From Dendrocalamus latiflorus (Eukaryota > Streptophyta > Magnoliopsida > Poales > Poaceae), in assembly GCA_017311315.1 (NCBI GenBank), contig CM029609.1, positions 37,446,744-37,510,743 on the forward strand: a stretch of DNA of 64,000 bases. The letters run 5' to 3'. Below are positions 37,701 to 49,306 of the stretch, piece after piece. A model generated the notes under the pieces. The model did no database searches, was not told the origin of the DNA, and saw only the letters and a list, made by a program, of their open reading frames with translations. Position numbers and translations under genes: made by a program. Positions within the stretch are counted from its first letter, which is position 1; every line of letters begins with the position of its first letter.

Positions 37701-40228
37701 TATGAGTTAATGGGTGATTTGAGTGATTTGAGGCAAGATCAGTGGTAGAATTACAATGACTTGATCTTCTTATTAATAATCTCTTTATCTAGCCTTTGAC
37801 AAAGTTTGATTTCTATTCATCTAGGGTTGAATCTGCTATACCGAACTAGGTTTCACTATCATTATTATCTAAGTACACCTCTGAGATTTATTTAACGACG
37901 AGGTATCAATGGCGGGGTATATTTAAATCATGACTTTCTACTTTACCTTTGTAGTTTATTTTAAATTGTTACGACACATTTTTTAACAAATTCTATGGAG
38001 CGACTTGATTTGTCATTTATCTTTCTAACTTTGGTTGGGGCTTTTATCAAATCTGGTAAAGGCCAACTTTTGTTAATACTTAGATTTTGAATAAATAACC
38101 TAGCCATTTTAGTTTCTCATATTTGATAGCTAATCTGTCATTAAATTTCTAATGATCTTACCTTGCATAATGCTTTATTCCATCTCTATAATTAAAATCT
38201 TAGCTTTTATTTTAAATTTATATTAATTACTTATATCTCACATAATTATTTCCAAAGTTTATTCAATTGTTATACTAGGAAATCTTTATCTTAAATTTCA
38301 ATTATTTAAGTATTAGTGAGCTAATCCTAAACCATTTCTCTTAATCACTTAATTGCCCTTATGCATATAAACTTTATATTCTGATGCATATATGAATTTT
38401 ATTTGATATTAAACCAATTATCTTAGCTTTCTAATTATTGCCTAGTAGAAATGGGTAAAAATAAAAATAAAAACCGAAATGTACAAAGAGGAGAATCGAA
38501 CCCAGGACCTCACAATTACACATGAGGCTGTTGACCAACTGGGTTGCGGCCGATTTGTGATACAAAAAGTGATGGGGGTTAAGTTGGATGAAGTGGCGTT
38601 GGGGCCAGGCGGCCAGCTCAAAATAGAGTAGCCGGCCGAACAGGGGATATGGGGAGCGCACGGCCGGCGGCAGGGGCTCCGGCGAGGGGAGGTCAAAGGG
38701 GCGGGGTGAGCTAGCAAAATGGGTTCCCGGGAAGTTGTGCAAGCCGGTGGAGGAGGCGGCGCGGCCCGGGATGGCGCAGGTCGGCTGCTTGAGAGGCGGC
38801 CGGTGAGGTGGGAAGGAGGCGCCGCGCGGCCGGGAAGGATAGGGGAGAGGACGGCGGGCGCATTAGTATGAGGGAGGGTAGGGGAATCTTACCGACAGGT
38901 CGGCGGAGCCGGAGGGAAGCCGAGGTTTGCCGGCGGCGGGGACCAGGGGCGGCGTGGGCATGCGCACGGCGCCGGGGAAGTACGGTCGACGAGGGCGTTG
39001 GCCAGCTGTTGGAGAAGCTCATTGGCGGTGAGGTGAAGCTCCAAACGGCAGGAATCGACGAGGAGCTCGCCGATGAGGTAGAGACGGCGCCGACGGCCAT
39101 TTTCGGCCGGAATGGAAGACGGCGATGGCGGAACGGGTTGGGGTGGTCGGGGACTGAAATCAAGTGATGGTGGATGCAATTGGGCTCTTGGAGGGTGATA
39201 TGACGCACGAGCTCTTGCGCTAGGGGCATCGGGCCAGCCAGACGGCGAGTGAGCTCGGCGGTGGTCGCACGGGTGGATCGTGGTTCTGCGGCTGCGGGAG
39301 CAAGGAGAGGAAGGGGGAGGCGCCAACAAGGGGCGAGCTTGGTGCTCTTATAGGCGAGGGCGCGCGTGCGGGGGATGGAGCCAGGGCGGGGGCAGCGGCG
39401 TGGCTGGACGGCGCGGGGCTCAACAGTGGCGCGGGGCTCGACGCGCGGAATGACTGGGCGAAGAGACGGGTCAGCGCGTGGCAGGGGCGGCGAAAGGACG
39501 AGGCGGGCACGCGTGATGCGACGGAGCAGGCAGGGCGACCGCTGGGCAGAGCCTCGGTGCAGGGGAGAGAAGGAAGAGGGAGACGCGGCACAAGCTCAGC
39601 CAAGCGAAGGAGGAAGAGAAAAAGAAAGGAGGAGACGGGGGAAGCCGGGGCCCAACGGGCAGGGAGAGAAGGAGGAAAGAGAGAGGGAGTGAGAGAAAAA
39701 GAAGGGGGCCCACATGTAATAGAGAGGAAGAAGGAAATGAAGGAAAAGAAAAGAGGCCGGAGCAAAATTTTATAATTTTGGATTTTCAATTTAAACTTTA
39801 GTTCTCATTAGGATTTGTTAATTTTAATTTGTGCATGATTTTCGATATTTGAATTCTAGCTCTAGTGTTAAGACTATTCTTGAATTTAATTGTACAGTTT
39901 ATGTATGCATATATTTGAGTTGTACTTTTAGTTCAGCTATTTCCCTTTAACTAATTTATAATCCAGGTTTTGATTTCATAGATAGAATTTTGGAGTTACT
40001 TTCTTAGGGTTAATTACTATGTAAATTATTTGTATTCATTTATCTAATTATTTTTTTATGATTGCTATTTTGTGCTCGAGAATTATTTTCAAATATTATT
40101 TACTCAACACTAAACTCAGGAAAACCCAAATAAGATGTTGAACCAAAATTCGAATGCCAGTAAGATGCAAATAAAAGTTTTAAATTACTCAAAATTTCAG
40201 ACATCAAAATTCAGGATGTGACAATTTC
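34771..40228 (-). mobile_element. Solo gypsy-type LTR nested in the first LTR
   Basis: Plus coordinates 34776-40223, starting TGTAGGGACCCAGA and ending AGGATGTGACA. On the minus strand it therefore begins TGTCACATCCTG, like the LTR ending at 61163, and ends with the counterpart of tgtcgagacccg at 58289. Internal blocks also match 58289-61163: cagcggaa..acatgcccaca near 34970, gcatggctattcgaatag near 36555, and gttcaacatgatcaaa near 37458. The flanks CATTC and ATTTC agree at three of five positions, so the duplication is weak. Length 5.4 kb is increased by a minisatellite near 35.3-35.6 kb. GC-rich open frames at 38.4-39.8 kb are not genes. Confidence 0.75.
35320..35600. repeat. Minisatellite in the nested LTR, ~65-bp units
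   Basis: Four diverged units, each containing attgctg.ctaaa.ctccaaacagcgag and a following aatccaccaa. The AT-rich stretch continues to about 36260 with further catccaccaa fragments. Confidence 0.7.
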
Positions 40229-42116
40229 ACATCCTTAATTCTTTAAATTCAAATTCCACCGTCCCGCCCAATTCAAATCTTATAAATTCAAATTACTCCG
40301 TTTCGCCAAATTAAATCTTGATTAAAATCCAAATTCACTCAATTCAAAGATTAGCCATCCAATTATAAATGCCTATCTTCTATTCCCAAAATCTGTCCAA
40401 CACATTTACATCTTTTAATCGCCCTGAACCTAACTAATCCAATTTAGCCATGTCAACCCACCAAGCATTGTTGAACTTCGACCTCCCAACCCCAACCCAT
40501 TTTTTTATATTCTTTCTTGTTTTTAATTTGCATTTTGTTCCCAGCTTGCATCCTACAAAGCAGGAACTTATTTGATCTTGTTTTCTACGCTAGTGACGGG
40601 ACCAAGCGAGTTGGTCAACGGAAGGGCAACAAAGACATTTGAAGCTAGTCAAGAAGATCAAGAATAACAAAAAGAAGGCAAGTCACATGTTTTTTATCAT
40701 ATTGAATCCCATGAAATTTACATTATTTATTTAATGTATTTTCATTATGGTTAGTTGCGAAATGATAATTGCTTAAAATAAATGTTTAGAATGACATGCT
40801 AACTAGATAAATCCCACCACTGATAAAAGCCCTGTTTACTTTGATAGCCACATTCACCTTGACAACCTTAGTAAGAATTAAAATATTGTACAAGTATATA
40901 TATAAGACCATCTCATTCAACATTTTACACTACTAAGTGACTTTGGCCGTTGGCCGGCGGATTTGGAAAACCCGGAGAGGGTAGGGTGGTATGGGACACC
41001 GTACCCTAGGCCGGTGATGCTGGTGCACAGTTTACGGTAAGGGTGTTGTGGGGATCCGTGCGGCAGAGTTCACCCACCGCTTTACCCTGGAGTGAGGCTG
41101 GTTGGTTTGGTGGTGTTGAGTGCTGTTGAGCACAGTGGAAGTTTGTGGCTGAGTGCCTCAGGTGAAAAATATAAGGATAAGAACCTTGTGCCAAGTAACA
41201 GACATAGTGACCGCTCAAACCACAGGAGTTGAATTGTCAACACTGGTTTAGTAACTGCTCAATTCGATTGAAACTCTACAGGATGAGATGACAGGATGTC
41301 GGGGAGTTAGGTATGCCGCAGGGTACCTAACAACGGTAGTAGACACTTAAAACGGCAGGGAGAAGTTTTTGTTTATATTTGGCCGTGACTGAGTGATGCT
41401 ACCGGGTAGAGTCTATATAGAGAATTGAGCAGTGAAACGACCTGGCTTTCTTAACTCAGTCATGAGGGTTAAGGAATCGTGTGGGTAAAGTTGAGCAACT
41501 CTGCAGAGTGAAATAAATGGTATTCGAATACGCCGTGCTTCCGGTTAATGAAGTTGTGTTAATTGGGTGATTCCAACAACGAGGCATAAGTAGTGTTTCT
41601 GACGTTGTTAACTTGAGTAATGATGAAACCTTGTCTGATAATAAAACCCCCTGATCTTAAGGAGCAAATGTTTTAATTTTATTTGTTTGCAAATAAAACT
41701 GCATCCACCCACTGTAATAAAACCATTATATTCCCACCCTTGATTGTTCCTTGCAAGTAGATATGTAGTGTTTCCCCATGTGGCTTGCTGAGTACAGTGG
41801 TTGGTACTCAGACTTGCAAACTTTTTCCCCCACAACAGATATCATAAGAAAAGAAGATGTTGCAAGTGTTTGTGTTAGGGTTACGATTGCATTCAAGTGT
41901 TCTTGTGGAGTTTTCTTCGGCTCTTTTGTATGTAAGTTAAGCTTTGGGTTTGGACGCCCATATTGTTATTAAAATTAGCCATTAGGTCTTATTTCACTTA
42001 AATTAACTTCGTTTAATTGTTCGTGAGCAGGCATGATACACTGTTCATCCGCAACTGTAGTCCTAGACTGTTGCGGGTGGTATGACGTTCCTGTTCCCAA
42101 AAATGGGGGCGTTACA

Positions 42117-42137
42117 GAGAGCCCTTGAGCTCTCCAT
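42117..42137 (-). pseudogene. Broken XTH copy: start codon and first codons
   Basis: Minus strand from 42137 reads ATGGAGAGCTCAAGGGCTC, matching the start of the intact XTH at 54040 with one substitution, and then runs into the GAGAG duplication of the solo LTR. Homology to the intact gene stops 3 bp upstream of the ATG, so the original 5' leader and promoter are not adjacent. Confidence 0.85.
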
Positions 42138-44013
42138 CTTTGTCACCTACCAATGGTGATGGCACTTGGGAAGTTGGGAGGGATGGTGATGGCCGCGGCA
42201 TTCCGGGATGGTGATACCACATGTTAGTTTTGATCTTGTACTGTCCGATCAAATCGCTTCATGCCTTGAAAATCTTCGACCGTTCAGCGCTTGGATTTCC
42301 AGCCGCTCCTCGCTCAAGTCTTCCGACTGCTCCTTGCTCGGATCTTTCAACTGAAGTGTACTCTGATATTTCGACCGCACCGTTTGAAGTTTCCGACCGG
42401 TAGCATTTGAACTCGAAGTTTCAACCCACACTTTCGAGTGTGAAGTTTCAACCCACACTTTCGACTTCGCACTCGAAAGCTTCCAACTCAAAAATGTTAA
42501 ATTTCTTGCTTATCTTTCCTCTGCCGCTGTGTCGTCCTGGACGTGCATGCTCTCCCTTGGACCCACCGGTCCTTGCCTTGTCCGATGTGACACGCCAACT
42601 GTGACCCTCCTGGTCAATGGCGTCTCCCTGCGCCTGCACTCACGCACAAGACAAAGGCAACCTGCCCTCCTAATATCTTCACGTCTTGCACTTCTAGACT
42701 CACGTCATGCACACCATGCCTTCCAGAGCACCCAGATATGCAGCGTCTCGCGCCCACTCGATGCGCAAGAACACAAGGGGAGATTGGTTTTTTTTCCCGG
42801 GAGCCAAAGCAACTCTGTTTTTCTCTTTATTTCTCTCCCCCGTGTTTTTTCTTGCTTTGATAATCCGAAGGTAATGCCCGTACTTATCGCAATTAAAACA
42901 CTTTATGTGGTTGTGGCACTCCGACGCGTAGTGCCTATATTTGTCACGTTCAAAGCACTTGATATGTGACTTGTTACAGGATTTGTCACCACCGCCTTAT
43001 CTGCGGCCACATCCCCGACCACTCTCGTGACGTCCTCCTCTCTCAGCACTGCTAGAACCCTCCTTTATCTTCGAGTTCCTTGCTTCCCACTCGGTTTGGG
43101 TAAAGAGAAGTTGATCTCCCTCGTCCTTCGAGTGCCACCGCCCATTGAGTCCTTCCTCGAAGGTTCTGAGGTGCCCGATCGCCTCCGAGAGCAACATTGT
43201 TGCGACATCACTGAATTATTCGATCGTTTCGATAATTTGAAGGAAATGATCTGGAGCCGAACTGAACAGTTTTTTGACGACATCGCACCTCTATCGTTCC
43301 AAGCGGGCGCAGCAAGGCGCATCACAAAGACTACAAAGCGGAGGCACTGCTCCTTTGTGTTCACGTGTACCAAGGCAGGAGAGGCAGCAGGGTGCTGCTT
43401 TATCTCGTAACTAGTAGAAGCACGGGAGTAGGTGGCTCCATCACGCGGTAGACTCGCATCGCGTACAGGGGACCTCGTACCATCGGTCATGTCACGAGAA
43501 GGCAAGGACCAAGCGGGTCCACAGAAGACACATCACAGGCAGAGACGGTGGAGTGCCATGGTGAAGCAATCCAAGAGAAGAAGACTTAAGGAAAATTCCA
43601 ACAGTGGTATCAGAGTAGGAAATTTCCAGCATGGACGAGGTTGGTGGAATCTCAGTGAAGGGTTCAGTGATGTTTGCGTGGCCCGGCTCTGCTTGCTCCG
43701 GCAAGAAGAGCTCGTCGATGCTCTTGCTTGAGATCGAAGGAGGAGCACAATGCTAGAACTCTACGGCTTTTGAGAGGAGAGGAGAGAGGCTAAGGCGAGA
43801 TGCGCAAAAGAATCAGTGGCTCACCAGGAACACGAAGGTTCAGTCTAACATGATGGAGGAGGATTGAGGTGACGAGTCACAGACGAGCATAGGCGGCAAT
43901 GAAGTTGTCCTAGTTGGCAACTCTCCTTGGAGGGAAGTAGCTGAAATGGAAGGAAGGATGAGGTTGAGGGAGTTATAGGGATGGTTAAAATGACCACGCT
44001 TATGGTCTAAGCA
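42138..44013 (-). pseudogene. Decayed copia gag debris, mostly antisense
   Basis: Minus-strand fragments of a copia gag: around 43065-43197 a piece reading LFTQTEWEARNSKIKEG, and at about 42850-42990 two degenerate zinc knuckles (CFERDKYRHYASEC and CFNCDKYGHY) in the order expected for gag. Stops and frameshifts are frequent. The part 42141-42800 has a small tandem repeat (gaagtttcaacccacacttt at about 42414 and 42440) and no recognised gene. On the plus strand TGGTATCAGAG at 43602-43612 looks like a copia primer site, but its orientation is opposite to the gag debris, so at least two old elements are mixed here. Confidence 0.6.
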
Positions 44014-47000
44014 TAGGGTTTTGGTTAATTTCACCGCTCCAAAGTCCAGATAGATTTTGTTTGTGTTATTTTTAGTATACAAATTGAATTCTGCATGTCG
44101 TAGAGTTTAGAAAGTTCTCTTTTAGTTCAGTTTTCTTTATCTATTATTGGTTGAAACGGCAAGCTTTTTTGATTCAAGTGCTTCCGTGTAAACCGATTTA
44201 ATCTGTAACTTGCTTATGATATATAGGAGGAGAAAAACCAAAAAATCGTGTGGCAGTTTGCACATGACAAATGTTTGTCTCTATCGTCTCTATTCATAGC
44301 CACTGAAATCACTGTCTAGGACAGAAGAAGAAAAGATGTGCAGACCAGTTCGATCAGGGACTAGCTTACGTTTAGAGTAGTCCAATCGGCAACCTCTTTT
44401 AATAATTGGTATCCGAGTGGTTTCGAAGATTTGTAGCAATGCAACACGGCTCAAGATCGACGTCCCCACCGACCATATGATCTATTGGCAGTAGCAACCA
44501 CCGGGCAGCGCCCAGTACCTTTTGGCACAGGGAGTGCCGAAGGAGGCCGGGGTTACCCTTCAGTACCCCATCCTCACGGGATCAAATTACAATGATGGGT
44601 CTCTTCTAATGAGAGTCAATCTCCAGGCTTAGGGAGTTTGGGAGGTGATCAAACTCAGCAGCACAGAGTACCGAGTGGATCAAATGGAGTTGACGGTAAT
44701 TCTTCATGCCATTCCATCTGAGTTGTTGGCCTCTCTGGGAGACTATTCGAACCATACGGGTTGGCGGTGATCGAGTTCGAGAGGTGAGGGTGCAAACCTT
44801 GTGCTGTGAATTCGAAGCCATACACATGAAAGAGACGGGGACCATCGATGACTTCTCCATGTGGCTAGATGGATTGCCAAACAATATGCAATCATTAGGA
44901 GATGATTGTGAGGAAGGGAAGGTAGTTAAGAAATTCTTGTGGGTTATTTCGCTGGAATTCTCGTAGGTGGCTATCTCGATCGAGTAGTTTCTTGATCTTG
45001 ACACTATAACCATAGAAAAGTTCACTAGTCATTTCAAGGCAATGAAAGACCGGTGGGAAGCTGGAGATAGTGGAGACATGAGAGGAAAGCTTCTTCTCAC
45101 CGAGGAAGAATGGGCAGCCAGATCAAGGAACAAACACTCAAGCTCATTCAAAGGTATCGGCCAAGTAGCAGACCATGATCATATCCATGTCAAGCAAGGC
45201 TGGCAGGTCAAGGGAGGAACTGAGATTAAATATACGGGAACAACCGTCACAAGAAGAGATAAGCCAAAGGTGAAGTGCTTTAATTGTAATAACTTCGGGC
45301 ACTTTGTTAGAGGCTGCCGCAAGCCACGACGAGAGTGGAAGCAGCGCTAGGTGAACCTCATGCAAGCACATGAGGAAGAACCAACGCTTCTCATGGCACA
45401 AGTATGCAGTCTCTCAAAACCCGTGGAGGAGACGTCAGGAGGAGTCTTTCTCAATGAAGTACATGTACAAGTCCTCTTGGGACAAGCTGACGAGGACCAA
45501 GAAGGGTCTTGGTACCTTGACATCAGGGAAACAAATCATATGACCAACACAGAGAGTAATGTCACTGACCTCAACACAAATGTTAGAGGATCGGTTAAGT
45601 TTAGAGATGGCTCAATTGTTGAAATCTGTAGATGGGGCACCGTGATGTTCACAGGTCATAGTGGGAACACTGGATGTTGATAGAAGTTTATTACATCCTG
45701 AAACTGCGCAATAATATCATAAGCCTTGGTCAGCTCGATGAGTGAGGCTGCCAGATGCTTATAGAAGATGGTGTTCTCTCAATTCAAGACTACGACAAGT
45801 AGCTCATTGCCGAGGTGAAAAGGTTTGATAATCAATTGTACATGCTTCACCTCAACTTAACAGAGCCAATCTGTTTGATGGCATGTTACACTGAGACTAC
45901 TTGGTGGTTGCATGCCTGGTTTGGTCACCTTAGCTTTCGGTCATTGCACAAGCTGGCGCAACAGCAGGCGAACTACCGGGCAGAGGAGTGTTGGATCTAG
46001 TACATGGAGACTTGTGTGGCCCGATTCTGCCAGCCACACCAGGAGGACGACAATATTTCCTCCTCCTGGTAGATGACTTCACTTGCTATATGTAGGTGAC
46101 TTTGCTGAGATCAAAAGATGAGGCAACCACAGCAATCAAGAACTTCCAGGCCAAAGCCAAGTTAGAAAGTAATGCCAAGATCAAAGTGTTCCAAATTGAC
46201 CGTGGTGGCGAGTTCAATTCCAAGGAGTTTGGCCAATATTAGGCAGAAAAGGAGTATCCCGACACCTGACTACACCCTATTCGCCGCAGTAGAATGGAGT
46301 TGTTGAGATGCAAAACCAAATAGTGCTAGGTATGGCACGAAGTATTCTGAAGGCAAAAGGCATTCCTGGGAGATTTTGGGGCGAGGCGGTTAGCACTGCG
46401 TTGTACATATTGAACCGAGCCTCGACAGCTAGTTTGGATGGCAAGACTCCCTACGAAGCTTGGCACGCGAAATGTCCAAATGTGCATCACTTCCGCACAT
46501 TCAGTTGTATGGGATATGTCAAAGGAGTCAAACTGAGTCTGAACAAACTTGATGACAGGAGTGTCCCGATGGTCTTTCTCGACTATGAGGCAGGGAGCAA
46601 TGCTTACAGGATGTATGATCCTATTGGAGGGAAGTTGCATGCCACATGGGATGTGGTATTTGATGAGGAGCCAGTCTAGGACTAGAGCAAGACAGAGGGG
46701 GAGAAAAACAACATTGTGCCGGAGGAGATCTTCACTGTCCATTGTAGATTGGGCCAAGGTTCAAGGAACTAACAAACAGAGGGGACTACAGCACCAACAC
46801 TAGGTCATACACCCATGTGCAGAGCACAAGCAGAGGCGACGTCAATGGGAGAAGTAGCAGCAGCACCAGTATCTTCACCGGCAACCATACCGAAGGGAGT
46901 GGAATGGGCCACACCACTCACAAATCCCTCTCCAATGTCAGATGAAAATCCCAGGAGGTGCTGAACTCTGAAGAACCTCTATGAAGACACTTTGACTTAT

Positions 47001-48991
47001 GATCTGATTGAATCTTCGGTGAGTTTTGTCTCCTTGCGTTTGAGGAACCCAAATCCTTTGGTGAAGCTGAAATACAAAAGTGTTGGAGAATGGCAATGAT
47101 GGAAGAAATTAGGTGTATTTAGGAGAAGAGGACTTGGAGTCTTCTTGATCTTCCAGCCGGCCACAAACCAATAGGTTTGAAGTGGGTGTTCAAAGTGAAA
47201 ACGAATGCCCAAGGCAAGATTGTAAAGCACAAGGCATGATTGGTTGCCAAAGGGCACATATAGTAGCATGGTGTTGGCTTCGAAGAGGTATTCGCACCTG
47301 TGGCAAGAATGGAATCAGTGCGCTTGATGTTAGCAATTACAGACAACCACGGATGGGAAGTCCACCACATGGATATTAAATCCGCTTTCTTGAATGGAGA
47401 GCTTCAGGAGGTATACGCAGTTTAGATTCCAGGTTTTGTTGATGAAACCAACCCTCACAAGGTTCTTTAGCATAGCAAAGCATTGTATGGGTTGCGACAA
47501 GCGCCAAGAGCTTGGAATGTAAAACTGGATAGAAGCCTCTCCTCACTCGGTTTTCAGAAAAGCACTTCTGAACATGTAGTTTACAGCCAAGGTGAAGGCA
47601 AGCTGTGTTTGCTAATAGGTGTATATGCGGACAATCTCAAAATAGTGGGTCTTCAACCTGAAGTTATACAACAATTCAGAGAGGAGATGAAGACACTTTT
47701 CAAGATGAATTATCTCGGCAAGCTGAGTTAATACTTGGGCATCGAAGTCCAACAAACTGAAGAAGGAATAACTATGCATTAATTTGCATATGCACAGAAA
47801 GTCCTTGAAAAAGCCAGGATAAAAGACTGCAATAGGTGCCAAATTCTCATAGAAGTAAGGTTCAAAGTGGGTAAAAACAGTAACCTACCGTTAGTTGACT
47901 CTACACTGTACTGGAGCCTTGTTGGGAGTCTTAGATATTTGGTACACAAGTGACCAGATATCACATTTTTAGTTGGGCTAGTGAGTTGCTTCATGAAGGC
48001 TCTGACAATTGAACATATGGTAGCAGTAAAACATATCATGCATTACATCGAGGGGACAATGGATTTCGGTTGCTGCTACATAAGAAATCCAAAAGGGGTG
48101 ATGGACCTTGAAGGGTTTTGTGACAGCCATATGGCCAGGGATGTGGATGATTGTAATAGTACTACAGGAGTGGTGTTCTTGCTAAATGGAGATCCAGTCA
48201 GTTGGCAATCACAAAAATAAAAAGTGGTTGCGTTGTCATCCTACGAAGTTGAGTATATTTCAGCGACTACAGTAGTGTGCCAAGGAATTTGGCTCGCACG
48301 GTTGCTCCCTGACTTGATGGATGAGAAACCTAAGAAAATAAAGCTGCATGTGGACAACATATCAGCCATAGCTTTGGCTAAGAACCTTTTGTTTCATGAT
48401 CGGAGCAAACACATTGACACGAGCTATCATTTTATCAGGCAATGTGTGGAGGAAGGAAGCATCGAGATTAGCTTCGTCAGTTCAGAAGAACAATTTGCTG
48501 ATGGACTCACAAAAGCACTTGGGAAGGCTCGATTCTAGGAACTGAGGAGGAGACTCAGGATGGTGGAAGTGCGGAGAAATTAGGGAGTGATTGCTGGTTA
48601 ATTTCACCGCACCAAAGTCTAAATAGATTTCTTTTGTGTTATTTTTAGTATACGAATTGAATTTTGCATGTCGTATGGTTTAGAAAGTTCTCTGTTTCCT
48701 TTTTAGTTCAATTTTCCTAATCTGTTATTCGGCTGAAATAGCAAGTGTGTTTGATCCAAGTGCTTTTGTGTAAACCGATTCAATCTGTAACTTGCTTATG
48801 ATATATAGAAGGAGAAAAACTAGAAAATCGTGTGGCAGTTTGCACACAGCAAATCTTTGTCTTTGTCGTCTATGTTCATAGCTACCGAAATCATCGTCCA
48901 GGATGGAAGGAGAGAAGATGTTCGGACCAGTCCGATCGACGATTAGTATACGTTCAAAGCAGTCTGATTGGCAACCTATTTTAACATAGGG
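44014..48991 (+). mobile_element. Decayed Ty1/copia retrotransposon with both LTRs
   Basis: The 5' LTR is 44019-44404 (386 bp) and the 3' LTR 48592-48986 (395 bp), visibly diverged from each other. TAGGG duplications flank it (44014-44018 and 48987-48991). The 5' LTR start is mutated (TTTTGG against TGCTGG in the 3' LTR). A primer site TGGTATCCGAG lies at 44407-44417, and a purine-rich tract precedes the 3' LTR. It is clearly much older than the copia element at 20.6 kb. Confidence 0.85.
44680..48538 (+). pseudogene. Degenerate copia gag-pol
   Basis: Domains remain in order but are broken by stops and frameshifts. Gag at 45042-45350 has LLLTEEEWAARS and the zinc knuckle CFNCNNFGHFVRGC. The protease region at about 45510-45560 reads WYLDIRETNHMT, so the catalytic D-S/T-G is lost. 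Integrase spans about 45890-46680, the core appearing as HGDLCGPI-like and RGGEFNSKEF segments in other frames. Reverse transcriptase spans 47119-47731, including YGLRQAPRAWN and YADN in place of YVDD. RNase H at 47981-48538 is open for about 100 residues and ends ADGLTKALGKARF. It cannot encode active enzymes. Confidence 0.85.
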
Positions 48992-49306
48992 TTGGGATAA
49001 TTTAATGGCGATGGCCTCAGCCTGTGATGGAGATGGCGGTGTGAGCCCAGGGATTCTCTAAAGCATCAATGAAATCATGTGAGGGCTTTAGAATACGGAG
49101 AAAGATGGTGCGTTAAGATGTAGGTAGTGAGGGGTTATCTCACCGGAATCAACGGAAGACACAGGTAGTGAGGTGCATTAAGGCGCAGGTAGGGAGAAAG
49201 ATGACCCTGGATTTGACGGTCGGCTGCGTAAGAGGAGAAGTGACTTAAGGGAATATGAACAACATCCAAGTAGGCGGACTGTGACCGAAAGACTTTTCAA
49301 GAACCC
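48992..49306. other. Unassigned spacer
   Basis: Continues the sequence interrupted by the decayed copia element. No gene or repeat boundary is recognised. Confidence 0.4.

Larger units (their letters stand above)
31726..42121 (+). mobile_element. Solo LTR of a gypsy-type element in XTH exon 1 (with nested insertions)
   Basis: Starts TGAAACACCCCG at 31731 and ends GGGGGCGTTACA at 42116, plus orientation. Flanking duplications are TAGAG (31726-31730) and GAGAG (42117-42121); the intact XTH has GAGAG there, so the left copy has one mutation. Removing a hAT element and an oppositely oriented LTR leaves about 3.4 kb. It shares landmarks (an actctgcagagt and a tattcgaata motif near 41500) with the LTRs at 34776-40223 and 58289-61163. 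No internal coding region or second LTR is present, so it is a solo LTR formed by recombination. Confidence 0.8.

Noticed and set aside
38491..38543. Functional tRNA gene
   Set aside because: Only D-arm and T-loop resemblance; no acceptor stem or credible anticodon arm.
38431..39789. Long GC-rich frames suggesting a gene (also 60087-60943)
   Set aside because: They lie in the GC-rich section of gypsy-type LTRs; both strands are open and no domain is present.
43602..43612. Primer site of a second intact copia element
   Set aside because: Matches TGGTATCAGAG, but no LTR pair or downstream gag in that orientation could be found; kept only as a remark.
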